Source: Dolomedes plantarius (lineage: Eukaryota; Arthropoda; Arachnida; Araneae; Dolomedidae). Taken from it: DNA of 64,000 nt. Numbering within the stretch: the stretch's first letter is position 1; the number at the start of each line of letters is the position of its first letter. Of the stretch, positions 55,761 to 64,000 are shown in pieces. A model generated the notes under the pieces. That model had not been told where the DNA came from, did not search any database, and was given only the letters and a program-made list of their open reading frames with translations. Location of the stretch: contig OU015499.1 in NCBI GenBank assembly GCA_907164885.2, forward strand, positions 159,275,489 through 159,339,488, in the 5' to 3' direction. The position numbers were made by a program, and so were the translations under genes.

Positions 55761-58700
55761 ATTTAGAAATTTACTTACAACTACTAAAAAATTGTGCACA
55801 GAAACTGAGATTTGAATTTAAATGTCTTTAATCATATTTCATAAAACAATGTGAAAAAACTAAGTGTTTCCCACCAATGTTCCATTTCTGGAACATGTTA
55901 TAAATCATGTACAATTTTTTTTAATTTACTCATAGTTCTTATGTTTGATTTTTAATGTGATTTTTATCAATAAATAGTTTGTGTTAACGTTCGATCATAG
56001 TTCGGCGTGTAAAAGGTTAACACTGTACCATACCTCTTTTGTCGTATTTTTCACGTGAAATCGATAGCAATATATAAAAGTTTGTGCTAAGAAATGATAT
56101 ATCTATAAACTAAGATGTTCTAAATTATGTTCGTCTAATTAAATTACTGTTCATTTTAAATTTATTGTAATTAGGGCACCAGGTTCCTTAGCTATCGTCA
56201 TTCTTTTGCCCTGGTAGATCATAATGACGTGCTCAGATTTGATATGTTTCGGTTTGTATGACTCTCCACAAAACTACTGCTATTGGCCCGATCAATAATA
56301 GATAAGCAATATTAATATATTTGCCCCTTATATTTAATTTAGTTGTATGGAATACATAATTTCATCGTTAATTATTAAGTTTAATGCTCCGAGAAATTCC
56401 AGTGATAAATATCTGTTGAAAAACCTTGGTTGCCAACAGATAAAAAAGTTTATAAATCTAATAAAATATGTAAAATCATTACAGGAAATAACAAAGAATA
56501 CGTGGCTTTAGGGTTTATTTCGGCATATTTCTTTCGATTGTAGATTAGTGGCAATAGATATTTTTCACCACACTATTTCCACATATCAATCTGTGTGTTG
56601 TGTATATAATACATTAGAATTTACAACAGTATATATTCTTCAAATTTCTTTCCGTTTATTTACTGTGTAATAATGCTTTGCTCCGATTTTTCACATAATG
56701 TGAATCAAACATTTCAAAACAGTTATCTGTGGACCTCTTGTACTCAATCAGACACACGGATGATAAGGTCTTTTCCAGACCAACAGCTTTTAAATATTGT
56801 ATTACGAGATCGTAAACACGGAATAAAAATTCTAAACAAATAAATCCACACAGTTTCAATATGATATTCCTTAAAAATTACTTGTGAGAACAATTTTATA
56901 TTTTCAGAGAAATATTAATTCAGGACTGTTTAAAGAAGTTTTACCCCTGTCAGTTCTCCCGCAATTTATTTTTGTATTTTTTCTTTGTACTCTCCGGGTT
57001 GTAAATAAAATATGCCGAATGAATGTGGGGTGTGACTTGAATCTCAACCTGTCACATACTGATTGGACACAGCTCGGAATTATAGTAAAGAAACAATTTC
57101 ACAACTGTCACAGGAAAAAAAATTACGTATACACTCTTCAGTACAACAATAATTACATTACATATCTGTCTAACTAAAATTTTGACTGAAGTACGATACT
57201 CGTACCAATGTGTGAAGTGTGGCAATAAAAATTTCATCGCGGTGACCTCAGACTTCAAGGTAACCAAACTTGCTCGTTTCATGATGTGCGGGAGGGTTTT
57301 TGTTTATGGACGGTATTTTTTCTTACCGAAATGTCTTCACCACTTCGTAATAAATGATTAATGCATTGATAGATATTGCTTTACCGGTTTATTTGTACAT
57401 TTCAAAAAATTTTTTCGCATTGAAATTTTTTTCAGACTAAAAAAAGTTTTCAAGTGGGAGTGCTGGATGTTTTCTGCTAATTTAAAGTGTCAGATAATGA
57501 AAGAAATTTTTGAAAAAAATTGGTATTTTTTTTATATTTCTATATTTCAAAAATATCGGTATATGATATTTTGCTGATATGTTACATTTTATATTATATA
57601 TTCTTTTAAAAATTTCATTAGTTTTTCGGGGGAGGTGTATATGCTTAAATTTATGTAAGGATTTTTAACTAAAGTTTAATTTTTCTAAAAAATTATGTTT
57701 TTGGATTTTGGCATTTCTATAAAACGTTGCAAACAATTTTATATATCCTGATTCCGGCACGTCATCCTCATTTGTCATGAATGTTTAAAACTTTCTCTTT
57801 CTTGAGATATGGATATTCCATGGTTACGCAAGCTTTTATATTAAATGTTATTCTTATAAATTCTCATTTATGCATTTCCTTGGATAAAAGTCTTCATTTT
57901 CTACTGTATTCACAGTGGACGTTGGGCCTAACAGCTCTTCACAAAGTCTGACTAAACAGTAATGCTAGCGATTTTCTTTGCGACATTCTAGCGACATTCT
58001 TTGAGACATTCTTTGAGATTGTGTGATAAGAACCGTAAACATTTTTCCAATTCTGAATCGCATACATCCCCTAAGCCAGCTATGTAAGCACAAAGGGGGA
58101 CTTATTATTATGTAATAAATGTGTAAGAAATAAATGATCTATTTCTATAAAAATGTACTATAAAAATTATCTATACCTAAAAAACTGTACACTGGGACCA
58201 AAAATGTGAATTGACTTATATTATCTTTTAAATACTCTTCAAAGTTGTTGTTGATAATAATAAAATAGTTTTACTATAAATCTAAAAAAGCTAAGAGATA
58301 AAATTTAAAAAAAAACTAAGAATTATTAGAATTAGATTGATTATCTTGAATTACCTTTCTACTGGATAACAAAATAAATAAAATGATAGTGTGATTCAGA
58401 GAACATTCGAAAACCAATTTGTTCTTACAGTATAATGTAATCTCATAACATTCTTCATTTTTTATATCAAGTCAAATGATTTCCAAATAGACTTGAAATA
58501 CCTAGGTCAGAACTCCACAATACAGTTCAGTGCTACATGAAATCAGATGAAGATTAAGCTATACCTATAATAGCCCTTCTTGGTTAGAGAAAATCACACC
58601 ATCCTCCTCATAAACAATGAGATAAAAAAAGTAATAAATCATTTTTCATGATAGACTATGAAATATTTTATTCTTTAGTCATAAATGTCATATGCACTGA

Positions 58701-59747
58701 GAGAAACTGTAAAAGTGTAATACCATATTTAAGAAAACGGTGATTAAAGAAACATATATACATACTATACAAAACAGTAATACTCCCACAAATTAAATTT
58801 TTTTAGGGATAAGTAAATAAAAAAACAATCTACAGTCATATAAAATTCCCTACATAATAAAATTTAAACTGTATAGTCCATATACACACATGATTATGGT
58901 CTTTTTATAAATTACTTCCAATCAAACTATTTTTTCTTTCCTGGGATATGAAAAAATAAATTTTCTGTATTTTGTACACATAGTAAGCTCAGGTGAGGAT
59001 AATAGGAAAACATTTACTGTCTTAATTTCCAGCATATATAACAAAAAGAAAAAGATATTGCCCAACAAACAAGTTATTGTTACTTTCAAAATAAATTCTA
59101 TGCCAAAATTCTTTTATATAAATCTCATTGGAGTATCAAATATTGACAGACTGGTATAAGGCAGTCAACAATAATAGAATGTTGAGGGACGAGATTTTTT
59201 GCCAGAATGCAAAAAATCAGAAAACTCAAATTATCTGGGGTATAGGGTTTGGATTAGGAGCATTTGGATCTTTAAAACTCATTTCTTGAGGTAGAGAGTT
59301 ACAATCTATAACATTTGTGATTGGATTACACAGTACAAGACAGAGAGGATTTAAAGTAATTTTATTCAAATTTCATTAACTTTGTCTACAAACTTCAAGT
59401 TTTCTTTAAAAGATTTTCATAAAATTCAGAGCCACTTTCAGGTTTCTCAACAAAATAATCACTTAAAAATAGATCAGGAAATATAAAAGGGATAAAATGC
59501 GGTGAAAAACAATGCCACATGACATCATGAATATGCCAACATAAATTTGTATTAATTTAATTAAGTTGTGACCACCACTCCATATATACCTATGAATACA
59601 AAGAACACATTCTGCCCATTTTCAATTACAACGCTTAGGACATGTTAGATTTTCAAGAAGGAACTAGACATAATTTGGAATTATCTGATTTCCCAAGAAA
59701 TTATTACTTTCCCCCCCCTTCGTTTTTAACATCTTGAAAGCCTCCTG

Positions 59748-60950
59748 TCAGTGGCAACTCTAGTTAGAGGCAAAATAGGCAGAACCTAGGGCCTTGCGTG
59801 GCTGAAACGAATGAAAGTACTTATTTACATGCATATTTTTGGTATGAGTTTAAATGACATCTGAGAGTGAAAGAAAAATATTTTAAATCCTAATGAATTA
59901 AATTTTAATATGAATTCCTCATCTTAGTAGTAGCATGGTATGATATATTGGCAAAAATTAACTTCATAAGTAAGCTATGGCAAAGAGAATACATGGAGCT
60001 GCTCTCCGCTATAAAACACTTCGTACAGTTTATCACTTTGATAGCAGAGTGCAGAAAAAGTGGGATGGTGTCAGCAATGATCACAGCAAATGAAATTGCT
60101 GAAATACTTAATGTTTTAAAAGAATTTAAGGAAATTCAGAAGAGGAAGAAATAAAATATTTTTTTAGTACAAAATACCAGATGACAGTAGGAGTGAAATT
60201 TCAAAAGACATGTTCAAAACAGAGTATTTTTAGATGATTATTGACATTTCACAGGGCTGTACTTCAATGGTTTGAGCTGAAGAAATATTAATAAATTTTT
60301 AGGGTTATTCATGACTTAAATCAGTTAAATAAAAAAACCTGAAGATATTCTCCATAGTTGCCAGCAACTTCTGGAAGTTTTTACTGTGTGAATTGAGGGA
60401 AAATTTTACTCTGTTATACTAGCAGAACAACTTTACCAAGAACTGAAGATGTTTAGAATAACTATATCTATAGACTTAAAAGTTTGTCCCATTCTAAAGT
60501 ACATGATTGAGAACAGTATTGACCATGTTTATCCAAAAATCTACGTGGTTATAATTATTTTGAAAAAACCAGTATTTGTAGCTGAACAATTGTTCTCAAA
60601 GTTAATCAAGACCTATTTGAGATCCACCATGTATGAAGAAAGTTACCTTGCAATATTGTCAATTGAATGATACTTTGCTTCAAAATTGGACTTTCCCACA
60701 ATTATTAATGATTTTAAGGTTGCTAATAGTAGAAAAGTTGTTTAGTTAATTCCAGGTAAATTCCTTAGTTTTCTATACTGTTAAGTCCTAAATGTATTGT
60801 AATTTTCATTTCATAAAAATAAATTTATACTAGAATAATTATTCTATTGTATAATCATTATCTAACTAAATAATGGCACAAGAGTACCAATGTGGACCAA
60901 GGCCTGTGTTGCCCATCTCCACTTTGGCTTGGGGTACCATACAGAATATG
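59748..60950 (+). pseudogene. hAT-type transposase relic
   Basis: An insertion relative to copy A, starting CAGTGGCAACTC, a hAT-like end. A frame at 59948-60154 has LSAIKHFVQFITL and EIAEILNVLKEFKEI, as in DUF4371/ZMYM-type hAT proteins. A second (60449-60670 and on) has LFSKLIKTYLRSTMYEESYLAILSIE without a break, then FASKLDFPTII: the hAT C-terminal dimerisation region. The DDE part in between is missing or unreadable. The right border is not clear. Confidence 0.65.
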
Positions 60951-63003
60951 TCTCGGTCAGGTAGTACGAATATTGTACTTCAGACATCTTTTCTAAAAAC
61001 AAATTCATTGTATTCAAAGTACAAAGACATGTGGTGGCTAGGTCATAAAAATTTTTCAGGCTAAAAAGTTATTGCTTATTCTTGTAGCAAGTAAAGAACA
61101 ATTGTCTTCCCCCGCATTTTTTCTGAATTGCAAATAAAATATATTTACACGCCTTGCAGTACATAACTTCTCTACAGAAGAAACTGAAGAATTGAAGAGA
61201 GAAAATACCAAAATTGGCACTTTGGAGTTAAATTTAAACACAACACCATGAATATAGTACTGCAGGTTCTCTTGTGAACAGAGGCCTGCGAATTTTAAAA
61301 GTTTCTGAAAAACTCCTTTAAATAGTTGAATGGTTTAATAGAGCTAAATACCTACTGAAATTTCTCTTACCAAAAGATGATTCGGTGAGATAACATGCAA
61401 AGTGAAAGATACAAAATACCCAAAATTTTTCTGATGAAAAGATTTACATGTCGAAATCAAGACAACAGATTTTGGCAACTAGTCAAGTGTTCTCTTTATA
61501 AAATTTAAAGAAGGCTATGAAACCAAACTCATAACAGTCCACAACAGAATTAAGACAATATGAGTACTCATCAGACAGCCTTAGGAATACTATGGATAAA
61601 AGGATAGAAAATATGTATAGAATAAATTATCAAAGGCAGGGCTGCTTTGATTCAATTGGACTCGGATTAGATGTCACTGGACCCGAGCTAGCACAGAGCC
61701 AAACACAAAGATATATTTAAAATATGTTTGAAACGAAGTACTGTGATCAATTAGAAACCTTCTAGAATGCCTGATAAAAGATAGGCACTCAGGTTTTAAA
61801 AAAGTCTTAGTTGGAGCCACGGATCTTGCGACTTATTTAGTAGTCACTCTTGAATTTCGGGAAACATATTTACAAAAATGAAAAAGGATATTCAATTATG
61901 AGTATATGGATGAACCAATACGTAACTGGAAAGAAATGTTTCAGGTGCATTGTTTTTAACAAATACAATAGAAAAAAGACAGGCTAGCGAAGTTTATTCC
62001 AGACAATTCCAACGAACAAACATCGAAAATATGCTTAGAACTAGAAATTGTTTTGACAGATGGAAAAATAATTCAGAATAATGACCAAATAACATAAAAG
62101 AAATGGAAGTATTAAAACCTATTGTTCGGGAAACCTATAAAAATTCTATAATTGCTACAAATAACTGCCATTGACTTATGAAAGTTTTTTCTTTTTTTGT
62201 ATATTAGAATTTCAGAGGACCCTGCCAAAATTTCTGCAAATGGGGTCAACAATGACTAAGGCTGGACATGATCAAAAGCATGAATGACAAGAAGTCGGAT
62301 GTCAAATTTTCAAATTCCAGCAAAGTAATTTATTGTTATACTCTGTTACCTTTATATATTCAGATAACGTAGAAATTAAAAAAATTTTAAATTTTGAATT
62401 GTAGAAGTCCCACAAAATCTTCCAAAAAAAAATGTTTTTAAAGATTTCTATAATGTTTAAAACAAAGTTATTAGTAACTAACTGTAAATGAAACAGACAT
62501 TGAGCAATAAACTTCAACATGAAATGTTAAGCTATCAAAATGACTGCAAAGAAAAGTAAAATCTTCTGGTAAATACTCGATTTTTATTGAGATATTATTT
62601 TCAAATAGTTTTCATAAAAGAACTTATAAAGAATGTTTAAGCAAATTTCCCTCAAGCAAAATGAAAACTTAACAAACCATAGTTTCACATTTGGGAGAAA
62701 GTTATGTTTTACATAAATAGTTTAAAATAAAATCCTCTAATGCCTTTTTAATTTTTTTCCATCTAGAAATATAATTCTTTTCATGCATATTCCATCACAG
62801 CACAGTTATACAACACATTTCTGGAGCAGTGAATAAAATATAGAGCAACAAAATTTTCAAAACTATATATTTGACACTTATACTTGAGTTACTTTCTATT
62901 CATTAAATGCTTTTTATCTCTAGGAAGGAATAGGATACATAAATCCTAAAACGACAAACATCAATTTGGCTAACATTGATCTTAAGGACCGAAAATATAT
63001 ATA

Positions 63004-63251
63004 CAGAGGCTGTTCGCACATTTTTATACAATTTTGGTAAGCGGTAATAAAAAATCGTTTGCTGCAAAAGAAATAATTGCAATTGTACTATGTTTTTAAA
63101 AGTCAAAATTATCGTTTGCAGCTTGAAAGTTTTGTTTTAATTCAAAATCGCGTGTTTAACAAAGCAGTTGTTCGAAGGCTACATATATGCTCTTTCCGAA
63201 GAGAAATATGCATACTCCGTTATCCAAAAAGAGTCATAGTTTTGTGATATC
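63004..63251 (+). mobile_element. Fragment of the Tc1/mariner-type element
   Basis: The first about 245 bases match the left end of the element at 41450 (roughly 93-95 percent by eye), starting CAGAGGCTGTTCGCACA after TA. It stops at GATATCTAAAG; the right end is missing. Confidence 0.9.
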
Positions 63252-64000
63252 TAAAGAATATGCACATAAGAGAGCAAACAGTTAAAAATCTAGACTGACC
63301 CAAGTATAATTTTTACAATAAAAAAATTTGAAAAACCATATCAAGGCTGTCATAAATATCAGTTTAAACAGATTTTATAAATCTTGAAATGTTTCTTCTG
63401 AAGAAATCTTTAGAATGCATGGTGTAGAGAGAATTAAACATTTCTATATATAACATAATAATTGCATACAGTTATAAAATATTAAATAATGTATTTCTGC
63501 CTGAATAAGAATTTCAATTTTAAATATCAAGTATTACTTTTAAATCATTCTCTTTGAAATACATTGATTTAAAACTTTAAACAAGCAAATTATAATGAAT
63601 GATGTACCTAAAATTATAAATATTTAGGAGTATTGTATTCAATACTGTTAACTTTGTTGCAATGAAAGATGGGCATGAATGTTATTTGTTATATCTTGTC
63701 ATCAAAAATGTTAATACTGAATGAATACAAAATTAAATAACATAATATAAAAAATAGTTTCAAATGCCATCATAAATAAAAAGTTCTAATTTAGAACCAA
63801 TTCATAATTAATGTAGAAAAATTGATTATTATAGATTTATCTATAAGTTTTGCATGAAATTAACAGTGCATATCAATTTCATTGTAATTTTTAAATATTT
63901 AAAGCACATAAATGATGGTTTGTTGACTTCGATAAGACTGGATGTTTTAACAATTTTAATATATTTTAAACATGGAATGAAATTAATAATCACCAAACAC

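Larger units (their letters stand above)
47821..56016 (+). mobile_element. piggyBac-like element carrying a nested insertion
   Basis: The left end CATTTTGCACGCCAATGTTCC (about 47822) and the right end GGCGTGTAAAAGG before TTAA (56017-56020) are inverted, and the intact TTAA site is at 18848-18851 in copy A. Taking out the nested retrotransposon (47910-54068) leaves about 2 kb, normal for piggyBac. A third end-like sequence (54304-54341, GGAACATTGGCGTGCAAAGG) may mean that two related insertions adjoin. The left TTAA is degraded to ATAA. Confidence 0.7.
56017..63795. repeat. Segmental duplication, copy B (upstream region of ZNF-B)
   Basis: Aligns with 18848-26330 in the same order and orientation. 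It is separated from the ZNF-B exon by the nest of transposons at 46480-56016. Private insertions: a hAT relic (about 59748-60950) and a mariner fragment (63004-63251). It lacks the family 1 repeat and the SINE of copy A. Otherwise non-coding. From 63796 to 64000 the match fades. Confidence 0.88.

Overview
This is an AT-rich eukaryotic nuclear window, dominated by transposable elements. Split exons with GT/AG sites, long runs of C2H2 zinc fingers, tRNA-derived SINEs, mariner/Tc1, piggyBac, hAT, MULE, Kolobok-like, Penelope-like and Ty3 elements point to an arthropod, most likely a chelicerate such as a spider. The species is inference. There are no bacterial operons, CRISPR arrays, rRNA genes or free-standing tRNA genes.

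Layout. 1-4.5 kb: an LTR, an unassigned interspersed repeat, and a YqaJ-type recombinase pseudogene cut in its catalytic motif by a 722-bp TTAA element; a tRNA-derived SINE follows. 4.6-14.9 kb: a broken Penelope-like reverse transcriptase gene, part of which is caught in a 9.2-kb tandem array (14 units of about 655 bp) with a four-unit higher-order duplication. 14.9-15.5 kb: a second copy of the first LTR family, set in TA microsatellites. 16.9-26.3 kb: a minus-strand C2H2 zinc-finger gene (ZNF-A) with decayed fingers beyond its stop, plus a long upstream/intronic region. 28.4-28.6 kb: a second YqaJ-family relic. 29.2-34.7 kb: a decayed Ty3-type LTR retrotransposon whose integrase lies before its reverse transcriptase (Gmr1-like order), with a 3' LTR but no visible 5' LTR. 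35.2-44.6 kb (minus): a multi-exon C2H2 + MULE transposase + SWIM gene, now a pseudogene, with insertions in exons and introns that have readable target duplications. 44.9-64 kb: ZNF-B, a paralogue of ZNF-A, with the matching upstream region, split by about 9.5 kb of nested transposons.

How the parts relate. ZNF-A with its upstream DNA (about 16.9-26.3 kb) and ZNF-B with its upstream DNA (44.9-46.4 kb plus 56.0-63.8 kb) are two copies of one ancestral segment in the same orientation. Each copy serves as the empty-site control for insertions in the other. The nest upstream of ZNF-B is: piggyBac-like DNA, holding a 5'-truncated Jockey-like retrotransposon with 13-bp target duplications, which in turn holds a fold-back mariner and an intact 3.5-kb TTAA transposon with a 572-codon transposase. 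That 572-codon gene and the two zinc-finger arrays are the only long uninterrupted coding regions besides the retrotransposon pol. All coordinates and similarities were read by eye; no alignments or searches were run.
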